A stretch of 10,404 bases of DNA from Candidatus Bathyarchaeota archaeon (GTDB lineage: Archaea > Thermoproteota > Bathyarchaeia > Bathyarchaeales > Bathyarchaeaceae): assembly GCA_029879825.1 (NCBI GenBank), contig JAOUPL010000037.1, positions 1 to 10,404 of the forward strand, given 5' to 3'. Shown here in pieces: positions 1-5,964 of the stretch (its first letter is position 1; every line of letters begins with the position of its first letter). The translations under genes and the position numbers were made by a program. The notes under the pieces were generated by a model, which saw only the letters and a list, made by a program, of their open reading frames with translations, searched no databases and was not told the DNA's origin.

Positions 1-126
1 CCCATAACAAAAGTCAACACAGAAAACAACCTGTCAGAAAAACGATACGAACAAGAAAGACGATACCAACCCTACAGACAACCCAGATACGGCGAAAGAA
101 GAGACTACCAACGAAGAAGATACTAA
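1..126 (+). CDS. C-terminal end of an unidentified protein with an Arg/Tyr/Gln-rich tail (partial)
   Basis: Frame 1 is open from the first base to a TAA at 124-126, giving the last 41 residues of a protein whose start lies outside the window. The tail is low in complexity and strongly biased: from about residue 14 it consists almost entirely of Arg, Tyr, Gln, Glu and Pro, with RY or YR pairs recurring (for example RYEQERRYQPY and RYGERRDYQRRRY). Tails this basic and aromatic are usually disordered and often contact nucleic acid, but that is inference. The other two forward frames give less ordered peptides or early stops, which favours this one. The globular part is not visible, so no family or function can be named. 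No T-rich terminator follows directly. Confidence 0.6.
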   Translation, partial: PITKVNTENNLSEKRYEQERRYQPYRQPRYGERRDYQRRRY

Positions 127-163
127 AGCGAAAGAACAGTAACTCAAAATCCAGTTTCATACA

Positions 164-217
164 TCTTCTAACGTATTCCACGAAGCTGTGAATGTTTTGC
201 TTTACGGTTTCTCTACT
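164..217 (-). pseudogene. Possible remnant of an MBL-fold protein C-terminus
   Basis: Read on the minus strand from 217 down to 164, the peptide SRETVKQNIHSFVEYVRR lines up without gaps with SRGIVKPNVYGFMEHFQK near the C-terminus of the MBL-fold protein at 3342-4265. Seven of the first 14 residues are identical and most others are conservative; I count about 31 of 42 bases identical. The frame meets a TGA immediately upstream (220-222), while a neighbouring frame continues upstream with an amphipathic helix ending ELLRK, so a frameshift would be needed to join them. No start codon or metal-binding motif is present. Chance similarity of helical segments remains possible. Confidence 0.3.
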
Positions 218-303
218 TTCTCAGTAGTTCAAAGACGTTTCTGAAAGCCGATACTGTCTGGCCTATATCCTCCTTTTGTGACTACCCAATATAGATACAT
301 TTA

Positions 304-339
304 GCGGGAGAGATACAACGCCTAGGTTGGCGTTCCCGC
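304..339. other. Bulged hairpin, possible structured RNA
   Basis: GCGGG (304-308) can pair with CCCGC (335-339), and inside it AACGCC (317-322) pairs with GGCGTT (329-334) around a 6-nt loop. Eleven base pairs are interrupted only by an 8-nt bulge on one side. The two stems abut on the 3' side and would stack. The structure lies away from any secure gene and is not followed by a T-tract, so a simple terminator is unlikely. I cannot match it to a known RNA family; it could be part of a small RNA or a protein-binding site. Confidence 0.4.
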
Positions 340-516
340 GCGCTGGCGGTCTATGATAACTTTATTTATCAAATAGCATACGCTACGTACTCGATTGGTG
401 TCCTGCGAAAGGAACTTCTGCTTTACCACAAATGACGCTGTTTTTGATGCAGACTTAGGCCGATTACATCAAAGTTGCCAGCTCGGTCTTGAAGCTGGAC
501 ATGCATGCGCGAATGT

Positions 517-1626
517 TTAGGCTATTAGAGAAGGTAGTTTCTTGGTGACGATTTCTTCAGCTTCTTTGATTATTCCATCTATCAACTCTTTAACCGTTGG
601 AAGATCGTCTATTAGGGCTTGCACCTCGCCCGTCAACACAGGAGCGTTTTCAGTTTTACCGCGCTTATAAGAGTCAGCCCATGAAATATTGGTCTTGGCG
701 TCTGCTATCTTCGGATTCTCAAACTTCTCTTGGAAGGAACCCGTTACGCTGTTAAGCAATTCCTGTAGATTCTCGGCATACTTGTTTTTCAGGACTCTTA
801 TGGGGCCGAAGCTTCCCACAGTCACTATTGTGTCCCTTTCCTTTCCCCTCATGACCGCTTCCTTGTATCCTGGAGCGAAATCGCTTTCCTTTGTGGCGAT
901 GAACCGAGTGCCCATGTAGATGGCTCCAGCACCTAAAGCCAGAGCTGCCACTAGACCTTTTCCGTCACACCAACCTCCAGCCGACAAAACCGGAACCTTC
1001 ACAGCCTTCCTTACAGCCGGAGTTAGAACACTGGTGTGAACCGGATCCCAGGCCACGTGCCCTCCAGCCTCATGTCCTGAAGCAACCACTGCGTCTACGC
1101 CGGCTTTCTCAGATTTCTGAGCGTGATAAACTGATGGAACCACGTGAACAACCATGAGGCCTGCATCCTTCAGTCTTTGGGTGTAAAGGTCGGGGCTGCC
1201 CGCCGACGTAACCATCACTTTCAGATTCTTTGCCAGCTTGGGGTTCTTCTCTCTTTCCTCGATTATGGCGTCTATAAGATAAGGTGCGTCTGGTTGTTCC
1301 CTTGCCACTCTAACATTTACTCCAAAGGGTTTGTCCGTGAGTTTGCTCACCTTGCGGAGTTCTTCTAGGGTATTGACACCCATGTCTTCCTCCATTGCTA
1401 GGGTGCTCTCTACAAGCTTCGGGGCGAAATCGTGAACTTGTTTGTAAAAGTCTGGGTCACGTTCCTTGAGGTATAGGAAGGTTCCTGTGTGGCTTATAAT
1501 GCCTAGTCCTCCCGCGTTGGAAACAGCTGCGCATAGCTTGGTCGTTATGAAGGGGCCCATGGGGGCTTGAACTATTGGGTATTCGACTCCAAAGAGTTCG
1601 CAAACGTCTGTTTTTTTGAATACCAC
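517..1626 (-). CDS. Nitronate monooxygenase-like / enoyl reductase II-type FMN oxidoreductase
   Basis: A 369-residue TIM-barrel flavoprotein of the 2-nitropropane dioxygenase/nitronate monooxygenase family, expected to bind FMN in the cytoplasm. Family landmarks appear in order: QAPMG at 20-24 near the flavin, an Ala/Gly-rich segment ending NAGGLGII (37-44), GVNVRV (102-107), SAGSP (141-145), GHEAGGH (184-190) carrying the usual active-site His, and a C-terminal phosphate-binding stretch GGWCDGKG then GAGAIYMGTRF (217-242). Length suits the family. The start is GTG, with AGAGGG on the minus strand seven bases upstream. The true substrate cannot be read from sequence: family members oxidise nitronates, reduce enoyl thioesters or act on other small molecules. 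It diverges from the F420-type oxidoreductase and shares its promoter region. Confidence 0.9.
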   Translation of the reverse strand: MVFKKTDVCELFGVEYPIVQAPMGPFITTKLCAAVSNAGGLGIISHTGTFLYLKERDPDFYKQVHDFAPKLVESTLAMEEDMGVNTLEELRKVSKLTDKPFGVNVRVAREQPDAPYLIDAIIEEREKNPKLAKNLKVMVTSAGSPDLYTQRLKDAGLMVVHVVPSVYHAQKSEKAGVDAVVASGHEAGGHVAWDPVHTSVLTPAVRKAVKVPVLSAGGWCDGKGLVAALALGAGAIYMGTRFIATKESDFAPGYKEAVMRGKERDTIVTVGSFGPIRVLKNKYAENLQELLNSVTGSFQEKFENPKIADAKTNISWADSYKRGKTENAPVLTGEVQALIDDLPTVKELIDGIIKEAEEIVTKKLPSLIA

Positions 1627-1742
1627 GTCATATCCCTCTGATTCGGAGAGATAACAAAAGAAAACCTACGCAATTTAACTTTTTTGGGAGGGCACTTGCG
1701 CACACAAGCATTAAATAACACTTAGATTTGATATGGAAAGTT
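1627..1742. promoter_or_regulatory. Divergent promoter region between the two oxidoreductase genes
   Basis: On the minus strand GTTAAATT (1672-1679) is a TATA-like box that would start a roughly 23-nt leader containing AGAGGG for the nitronate monooxygenase-like gene. On the plus strand TTAAATA (1711-1717) is centred about 29 bases before ATG 1743, which predicts a leaderless transcript for the F420-type gene. Between the boxes lies CTTG-cgcaca-CAAG (1695-1708), a short inverted repeat that could be a regulator site. Promoter calls rest on spacing and composition only. Confidence 0.55.
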
Positions 1743-2756
1743 ATGATCATAAAATTTGGGAGTGCAATATTCAATCCTAAGTATGCCTCAGCTGTTGAAA
1801 AAGCTGGCTTTGACTCGATTTGGGTGCCCGATCACTTCGCCCCTTTTTCACACGAGGCTGGGCTGAGGGATCCTGCAAATTCTGGAGGCTGGATGGCCCT
1901 GCCGAGTTTGCCGCTGATTCTGAGCAACACGGCCAGATGCGCAGCTGGAACAAACGTGTTGTGCCCCGCCTTTAGGTATCATCCAGCGATCATAGCTCAG
2001 TATTTTGCACAACTGGATTACCTATTTCCTGGCAGAACTATCATGGGAGTTGGAACGGGCGAAGCGGTCAATGAGACACCAATAGTCGGACGCTTTCCAC
2101 CCTACCAAGAGAGGATGGAAAGACTACACGAAGCCATAGAAGTTATGAGAAGACTTTGGACCAGTGAAGACTACTTCGACTATCAAGGTAGATATTACAA
2201 ATTGAAAAATGTGTTTCTCTACGCAAAACCGAAGGAGAAAATACCGATAGTCATATCAGCTTTTGGCCCAAAATCTGCGGAATTGGCCGGAAAAGTTGGA
2301 GACGGAATAATCATCCACTGGACGAGACCACAACAAAAAAGAAACCTAATCCTAAAAAGATTCTTTGAAGCAGCAGAAAATGCAGGCAAAGATCCGGAGA
2401 CCATGATCAAAGCCGCGATGTTCCAAGGGGGAATAACTTCTGACCCTTTGACAGTTGTCAGGTTCGCCAAACCCAGTTGGTCTTGGAGTACGCTAAGCTC
2501 CATCCATGAGCCGGACCCTAGAAAGGTAGATGAAAAGGCTCAGCAATTGTCTGACGAGGAGGCCCTTAAACATTGCACATTTGTCCAAAAAGTGGACGAC
2601 CTGATAGAACGTTTCGACTTGGCTTTGAAAGCAGGAATGAATCACATAATAATGAGCGACGTTACTCACGGTCTGGTGCGGTTCAACCTAGCCTCGCCGG
2701 AAGATGCGGATTGGCCGAAAAAAGTCATTCCATACCTTAGAGAAAAATACGAATAG
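1743..2756 (+). CDS. LLM-class flavin-dependent oxidoreductase, probably F420-dependent
   Basis: A 337-residue luciferase-like TIM-barrel oxidoreductase of the group that includes F420-dependent glucose-6-phosphate dehydrogenase and methylenetetrahydromethanopterin reductase. From the ATG, VPDHF (28-32) carries the Asp-His typical of F420-using members. It is followed by GTNVLCPAFRYHPA (69-82) and by GVGTGEAVNE (102-111), the F420-phosphate region seen in the dehydrogenase subgroup. The central PIVISAFGPKSAELAG segment is also family-typical. ATG 1743 is preferred to an in-frame TTG at 1728 because the TATA-like box at 1711-1717 places transcription start close to 1743. Cofactor type is well supported by family; the substrate (sugar phosphate, alcohol or other) is not determined. 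No F420 biosynthesis gene is in the window. Confidence 0.88.
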   Translation: MIIKFGSAIFNPKYASAVEKAGFDSIWVPDHFAPFSHEAGLRDPANSGGWMALPSLPLILSNTARCAAGTNVLCPAFRYHPAIIAQYFAQLDYLFPGRTIMGVGTGEAVNETPIVGRFPPYQERMERLHEAIEVMRRLWTSEDYFDYQGRYYKLKNVFLYAKPKEKIPIVISAFGPKSAELAGKVGDGIIIHWTRPQQKRNLILKRFFEAAENAGKDPETMIKAAMFQGGITSDPLTVVRFAKPSWSWSTLSSIHEPDPRKVDEKAQQLSDEEALKHCTFVQKVDDLIERFDLALKAGMNHIIMSDVTHGLVRFNLASPEDADWPKKVIPYLREKYE

Positions 2757-2841
2757 GATGCCGCGCGCATCACTGTCAATTTGACTTTACTACGGCCGCC
2801 CGCGTCTAAGATCGTGCACTCAAGCTGGGAGTCAAATCAGT
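2757..2841. other. Convergent intergenic spacer with inverted repeats
   Basis: The spacer between the F420-type gene (+) and the zinc-ribbon gene (-) contains ATTTGACT (2779-2786) and its exact reverse complement AGTCAAAT (2830-2837). It also contains an 11-nt palindrome GTCAA-T-TTGAC (2775-2785), and CGCGCGC (2762-2768) flanked by ATGC and GCAT. The 8-bp arms could form a stem in transcripts from either side. No run of five or more Ts follows either gene, so a standard archaeal T-tract terminator is not evident. Confidence 0.3.
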
Positions 2842-3117
2842 TTAGAGATTATCTGTCTCGGGAATAGGGAAACCGATTAGACGGATTCGGGTCGCACACT
2901 TGTTACATTGAATAATCAATTCTTCCAAAGCTTGGCCTCTGACCTTCGTCTCTAGAATGCGGTAAACATCCTCTGTTTCATCTTCAGGAGATATGATAAC
3001 CCCGCAGTTGGGGCAAGGAAAATCTCCGTCTCCTCGAGTTCTGGTCAAGTCCAGTTCGCATACCAGAGGTGGCTTCAATTTACATTCTCTCCATTTTTGA
3101 GCAAGCTTTTCAGACAA
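2842..3117 (-). CDS. Small zinc-ribbon protein of unknown function
   Basis: A 91-residue protein with two CxxC knuckles, CPNC (35-38) and CNKC (71-74), about 33 residues apart; this is the layout of a zinc ribbon binding one zinc ion. The part between the knuckles is acidic then mixed, and the C-terminus is short. The frame is open upstream to an ATG at 3183, but that extension (MCFLHVSNVV...) is hydrophobic and unlike the rest. TTG 3117 is preceded by CAGGAG (minus strand, 3129-3124) at ideal spacing and is the better start. A TATA-like TATACAT lies further upstream. Zinc ribbons of this size often bind nucleic acid or basal machinery, but no function can be assigned. It follows the MBL-fold gene on the same strand after about 225 bp, with its own promoter signals. 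Confidence 0.7.
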   Translation of the reverse strand: MSEKLAQKWRECKLKPPLVCELDLTRTRGDGDFPCPNCGVIISPEDETEDVYRILETKVRGQALEELIIQCNKCATRIRLIGFPIPETDNL

Positions 3118-3341
3118 TTTTGACTCCTGACAAAAAAGGAAGTAAAAAAGTATTACTACATTGCTAACATGTAGAAAACACACATGTATATCCCTAACAG
3201 CACATCTCTTTTTCTAAATCTTTTCGGGTTTTAGATGCCGGATGGAAAGATAGATGGGGCGTAGCTCCTAAGTAAACAGCTTCTTGTAAGTCAAATTCAA
3301 AAGCACGAATGCGCGCACATTCTCCAGTCCAAGACGCTTGC
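3118..3341. promoter_or_regulatory. Upstream region of the zinc-ribbon gene
   Basis: On the minus strand a TATA-like TATACAT (3182-3188) would place transcription start near 3159, giving a leader of about 42 nt. That leader holds two six-base T-tracts (complements of A-runs at 3132-3137 and 3144-3149) just before the CAGGAG ribosome site. The T-tracts could also end transcripts from the upstream MBL-fold gene. ACATGTA occurs twice (3167-3173, 3182-3188), the second overlapping the TATA-like box. The remainder, 3190-3341, shows no gene; TGCGCGCA (3310-3317) is an isolated palindrome. Confidence 0.4.
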
Positions 3342-4265
3342 TCAAAAATATTCGATTCCGTAAATCTTCTGAAAATGTTCCATGAAGCCGTAGACGTTTG
3401 GCTTCACTATCCCTCTACTGAGTATGAGATGGTTTTGGATGTAATCTTCCACCTCAGGTGTCAAAGGATCCTTCTCAGAGATTCTTTCACATATAGTTTC
3501 GAAATCTTCCCCGTCTTTCATTCCTTCGAGAATTATCTCTCCCCAGAGGGTGAGGCGAGCAGCATAAGTTTCCAACTTCTTGACGGCATCATCTGCTGGA
3601 CCGTAATGAGAGTAATACAGATATTTGGGTTTCATCTTGACCAGTCTTCTGAGCGAAGACAAGGCCATTTCTAGATGGAAAGGTGGAGGCGTAGTTGGTA
3701 TAATCACGCTGAATTTGTTCAGATAGATTCCAGCTGCGTCTCCTGGAAAAACTCCTTGGCTGTTTTTTTCGTAGAAGCTTAGTTCATGAGAAGCATGGCC
3801 TGGCATCTCCAAAACCTTCAAGTCAACGCCTTCCCCTAGCTCAACGACCATTCCTTCTTTTGCGATGAGAACTCTTTTTTCCGGGACAGGTTGAAATTCG
3901 CCGTACATTTCAGCGATGTCTCCCAGAACTTGAAGGCTTGAAATCCATAATTTTTCAGGGTTGACTAGGTGGCGGACTCCTTTCTCATGGACGAGCAGAC
4001 GTGCGTTGGGTAGATGAGGCAGGAGGGTTCCTGCTCCGCCAGCGTGGTCGATGTGGATGTGGGTGACGGCTACGTAGTCAACTGCATCCCTCTTTATCCC
4101 CGTCTCTTTCAAACCGGCAAGCAGATTTTCCGCTGTTAGTCTTGGTCCGGTTTCAACAATCGCTGCTCTATTCCCCTTGATTACGTAGGAGGCGCTAAAA
4201 TTCTCGAAGCCCATGGGTTTCAGGTCGATTAGATACATGAAGTCGTTCAATCTTTTGGTGTGCAT
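3342..4265 (-). CDS. MBL-fold metallo-hydrolase
   Basis: A 307-residue metallo-beta-lactamase-fold hydrolase with a full set of metal ligands. Numbered from ATG 4265, HIHIDH spans 69-74, the next His is in PGH (157), the bridging Asp in PGDA (176) and the last His in YSHYG (220). This supports a dinuclear zinc or iron site. The middle of the protein (SFYEKNSQGVFPGD) resembles glyoxalase II-like and general hydrolase members, and a helical C-terminal part of about 80 residues follows. The substrate is unknown; thioester, lactone or phosphoester hydrolysis are all possible. An in-frame TTG at 4304 would add 13 residues, but ATG 4265 fits a TATA-like TTAATAATT (minus strand, 4311-4303) and a short leader. 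It probably has its own promoter rather than being read from the transporter gene. Confidence 0.85.
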   Translation of the reverse strand: MHTKRLNDFMYLIDLKPMGFENFSASYVIKGNRAAIVETGPRLTAENLLAGLKETGIKRDAVDYVAVTHIHIDHAGGAGTLLPHLPNARLLVHEKGVRHLVNPEKLWISSLQVLGDIAEMYGEFQPVPEKRVLIAKEGMVVELGEGVDLKVLEMPGHASHELSFYEKNSQGVFPGDAAGIYLNKFSVIIPTTPPPFHLEMALSSLRRLVKMKPKYLYYSHYGPADDAVKKLETYAARLTLWGEIILEGMKDGEDFETICERISEKDPLTPEVEDYIQNHLILSRGIVKPNVYGFMEHFQKIYGIEYF

Positions 4266-4302
4266 CGTCTTCACTTTTGGAATGAGCACTACAACATAAG
4301 TC

Positions 4303-4328
4303 AATTATTAACGTTTTCTAATACGTTA
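4303..4328 (-). promoter_or_regulatory. Promoter and possible operator of the MBL-fold gene
   Basis: The minus strand reads TTAATAATT at 4311-4303, about 42 bases before ATG 4265, implying a leader of about 16 nt. Directly upstream and slightly overlapping is an inverted repeat TAACGT (4309-4314) / ACGTTA (4323-4328) with an 8-nt spacer, placed where a regulator could block or recruit TFB/TBP. A related palindrome, CTAACGTTAG (6009-6018), sits just upstream of another predicted TATA box in this window. Confidence 0.4.
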
Positions 4329-4360
4329 GGTGTAGCTATTTGGATCCTAATAAAGGACAG

Positions 4361-4530
4361 ATGTTGAAAACGAGCTTTTTTCAGAAAAACAGAATAATCC
4401 AGAACCTAAAGTCGAAGTCTTTTCCTATGTATGAACCATTGCAGGTTACTAAATGTGAGAAATGTGGTAAGATAATAGCGGAGCCAAAAGAATTGACAGA
4501 CTTTTGAAGAAACATCAGTCGTTTGGATAA
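4361..4530 (+). pseudogene. Small CxxC zinc-finger-like gene, possibly frameshifted
   Basis: ATG 4361 follows AAAGGAC and opens a 48-codon frame to TGA 4505-4507; its C-terminal half contains CEKCGKIIAEPKELTDF, a zinc-finger-like knuckle with one CxxC. The stop comes right after a four-T run (4502-4505). One extra T would continue the frame as LKKHQSFG to TAA 4528-4530, supplying a His where many small CxxC...H fingers have one and ending 11 bp before the stop of the convergent transporter gene. This suggests a one-base deletion, real or a sequencing/assembly error. If not frameshifted, the 48-aa product holds a single unpaired knuckle. An internal ATG (MYEPLQVTKCEKC) near 4427 is an alternative start. 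Function unknown. Confidence 0.4.
4377..4390. repeat. TTTTTCAGAAAAAC repeat, copy 1
   Basis: This 14-nt near-palindrome recurs exactly, on the same strand, at 5255-5268. Each copy lies between consecutive minus-strand genes and gives a T-tract on both strands, so a role in bidirectional termination is possible. Copy 1 also falls within the first codons of the small CxxC frame, which weakens either that start or the terminator idea. Confidence 0.35.
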
Positions 4531-4541
4531 TCTTAAAACGG

Positions 4542-5117
4542 CTAATTGTCCCGCTTTATGTGTCCAAGTGGCAATACTTCTCTTCCAAACAACTCGCTCA
4601 AGAGTGTTGCCGCTGAGACGTACCATGCATTCAGAGCGCACAGTATGCCCATGTAACCTCCAACAACATTGACGATGGAGATACTAGCCAAATGTCCGAT
4701 ATCTAAGAGTGCGAAAGTTAGCAACAACAGCGTAAATGTGGATACCAATGCCTTGTTAAGACTGAAAGTTCCCACCCATAAATAAAACGTAAATAACGTC
4801 CAAGCTAAGAGAAATACGCCGATGGCTGTTGGAGACACCGTCCAAATTCCTAAAAATTCTAGTAGGAGGATTAAACCGAAGCTTATCCAAAATCCCCCAT
4901 AAGAACTAAAAGCGACTCCGCCAAATGTTGATCCTGCCTTGATTTCCCACATACCCGCCATTATTTGCACAACTCCCCCATAGACCAGTGCACAGGAGAC
5001 CACAGCGCCTATGAGGTCTTTTTGAGCGAGTTCGGCGTTGATCGCGCTTAACAGAAACGTTGTTAGCGCGAAACAAGCTAGACCTAAAGGTGCTGGGTTA
5101 GCTAGCTTCTCTGACAT
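4542..5117 (-). CDS. SatP/YaaH (GPR1/FUN34/AceTr) family acetate-type transporter
   Basis: A 191-residue integral membrane protein of the acetate uptake transporter family, which forms oligomeric anion channels moving acetate, and in some members succinate, across the cytoplasmic membrane. The family signature NPAPLGL is at 7-13. Six hydrophobic segments can be traced at about 11-28, 35-56, 66-90, 97-115, 121-142 and 146-172, with short polar ends. GGVVQIMAGMWE and GGFWISFG in the first half and GGYMGILCALNAWY near the end are also family-like. Length is typical. ATG 5117 has GGAGG (minus strand, 5132-5128) ten bases upstream and a strong TATA-like TTTTTATATTT (5181-5171), so it is probably transcribed separately from archease. 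Acetate is the likely substrate, by family only. Confidence 0.88.
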   Translation of the reverse strand: MSEKLANPAPLGLACFALTTFLLSAINAELAQKDLIGAVVSCALVYGGVVQIMAGMWEIKAGSTFGGVAFSSYGGFWISFGLILLLEFLGIWTVSPTAIGVFLLAWTLFTFYLWVGTFSLNKALVSTFTLLLLTFALLDIGHLASISIVNVVGGYMGILCALNAWYVSAATLLSELFGREVLPLGHIKRDN

Positions 5118-5170
5118 GTTCTCATAGCCTCCGTTTGCCTCAATTAGTTTATGGTCTTCTGTTCGATTCT

Positions 5171-5181
5171 AAATATAAAAA
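5171..5181 (-). promoter_or_regulatory. TATA box of the transporter gene
   Basis: TTTTTATATTT on the minus strand predicts transcription start near 5149, leaving a leader of about 32 nt that contains the GGAGG ribosome site. It is the clearest TATA box in the window. Confidence 0.6.
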
Positions 5182-5254
5182 CATTGGAATCCGCACGTGA
5201 AAGACACAAATATCATCGTTACAGCGGTAGACGGCACGCCACCAAATAACTAAC

Positions 5255-5268
5255 TTTTTCAGAAAAAC
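5255..5268. repeat. TTTTTCAGAAAAAC repeat, copy 2
   Basis: Exact second copy of the 14-nt near-palindrome at 4377-4390. It lies 58 bp past the archease stop on the minus strand, where its T-tract (GTTTTTCTG) could end the archease transcript before the transporter promoter. Confidence 0.35.
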
Positions 5269-5326
5269 GGCTTGCAGGCAAAAAGGGAGAAAGGCATAGG
5301 ATACGTGACGTCTTATGTAGATTTAG

Positions 5327-5758
5327 CTAAACGTCCAGAATGAACCTGACTGTTGCGGATTTCGGTTTTTTCACGATTTCCATTTGATGGTAAGTTATGG
5401 ACTTTATTCCAACCTTTGACGGATGCTTCTCTGGATCATAGAGCTCTCCCCAAGCTTTCGCCTTCAGCTTCCAACCCACAGGTGTTTTTTCTATGCTGGA
5501 TATTTTGAGTCGGGAGTAAAGTCTGCCAGTTAGTTCAAACTTTATCAGGATCTCTTCTATCCAGCTGTAAAGAAGGGCGTATTCGTCAGGGGCCTCCACC
5601 TCAAGGTCATCCTCGATTTTGGCCTCAACTTTCTCTGGCTCGGTCATGACGTCAAGGGCGGCTAGAGCTGCGTTTTCAAAGGCTTCCTCTAAGCTGGTTC
5701 CATAGGCCTCTACATAGGCGTCGGCGGTGTGTTCTAAAAACTTGAAGCGTTTTTTCAT
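5327..5758 (-). CDS. Archease, RtcB ligase activator
   Basis: A 143-residue archease, the small acidic cofactor that promotes guanylylation and multiple turnover of the tRNA-splicing RNA ligase RtcB. The N-terminal signature FLEHTADAYVEAYG with the metal-associated Asp13, the SLEEAFENAALAALDVM helix (22-38), YSWIEEILIKFE (64-75), GWKLKAKAWGE, the region around KSITYHQMEI (119-128) and the terminal VRFILDV all match the family, and the length is normal. ATG 5758 is preceded by AAAGGGA at fair spacing. The gene lies 29 bp after a 58-aa ORF with strong start signals and is probably co-transcribed with it. RtcB itself is not in the window; in many archaea the two genes are near each other but not always. 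Confidence 0.93.
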   Translation of the reverse strand: MKKRFKFLEHTADAYVEAYGTSLEEAFENAALAALDVMTEPEKVEAKIEDDLEVEAPDEYALLYSWIEEILIKFELTGRLYSRLKISSIEKTPVGWKLKAKAWGELYDPEKHPSKVGIKSITYHQMEIVKKPKSATVRFILDV

Positions 5759-5787
5759 CTGTATCCCTTTTTGGTGGAGGAGTTGGA

Positions 5788-5964
5788 TTAAAAGTATTTT
5801 GATACATTCTCTACTGCTGCGACGGCGAGTTTGACGGCGTTTTCCACGTCCTTGATGCTTAGCAGAGACGCTAGACTGTGAATGTAGCGCGCCGGGACAG
5901 ATATGACTCCACTGCGCGCGCGCGCAGGGTTTGAAAGTTTTTCCAAAATATCTACTGACTTCAT
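5788..5964 (-). CDS. 58-residue protein of unknown function upstream of archease
   Basis: A short frame from ATG 5964 to TAA, encoding MKSVDILEKLSNPARARSG followed by two predicted helices (about residues 22-36 and 39-58). The start is well supported: AGGAGG (minus strand, 5976-5971) is six bases upstream, and a TATA-like TGATATAAG (5998-6006) puts transcription start near 5977. An in-frame ATG at 5988 lies upstream of that predicted start and is unlikely. I do not recognise the family; there is no membrane segment, Cys or known motif. The codons for residues 13-17 form a (CG)n run, unlike the base use around it. With archease 29 bp downstream, it may act with tRNA splicing or RNA repair, but this is only context. 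Confidence 0.65.
   Translation of the reverse strand: MKSVDILEKLSNPARARSGVISVPARYIHSLASLLSIKDVENAVKLAVAAVENVSKYF
5912..5927. repeat. (CG)n perfect palindrome
   Basis: CTGCGCGCGCGCGCAG is a 16-bp perfect palindrome made almost entirely of alternating purine-pyrimidine bases, so it could adopt Z-DNA or a cruciform. It lies inside the 58-aa frame, where it encodes part of PARARS. Confidence 0.7.

Larger units (their letters stand above)
127..516. other. Intergenic region without a secure gene
   Basis: This 390-bp stretch separates the partial + strand gene from the convergent nitronate monooxygenase-like gene. It holds a bulged hairpin (304-339), a CGCGCGC run at 337-343, a TATA-like TTTATTTAT at 361-369, and at 164-217 on the minus strand a peptide resembling the C-terminus of the MBL-fold protein encoded at 3342-4265. 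A 41-codon + frame (TTG 395 to TAG 520) follows the TATA-like element but has no recognisable content. An AGGAGG complement at 271-276 on the minus strand has no ATG, GTG or TTG at usable spacing. The overall impression is a decayed or untranslated region. Confidence 0.5.

Noticed and set aside
395..520. 41-codon + strand frame after a TATA-like element
   Set aside because: It starts with TTG, has no recognisable content, overlaps the end of the nitronate monooxygenase-like gene and could easily be open by chance.
3118..3183. N-terminal extension of the zinc-ribbon protein from ATG 3183
   Set aside because: The hydrophobic extension is unlike the rest, overlaps a TATA-like box and T-tracts, and TTG 3117 has a well-placed CAGGAG.
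3256..3330. tRNA-like 5' part (GGGGCGTAGCTCC) upstream of the zinc-ribbon gene
   Set aside because: It resembles an acceptor/D-arm start, but there is no matching D-stem partner, no anticodon stem and no GGTTCRA T-arm or closing acceptor strand.
5197..5253. Short + strand GTG frame (VKDTNIIVTAVDGTPPNN)
   Set aside because: It is only 18 codons, with no start signals, in the promoter region of a minus-strand gene.
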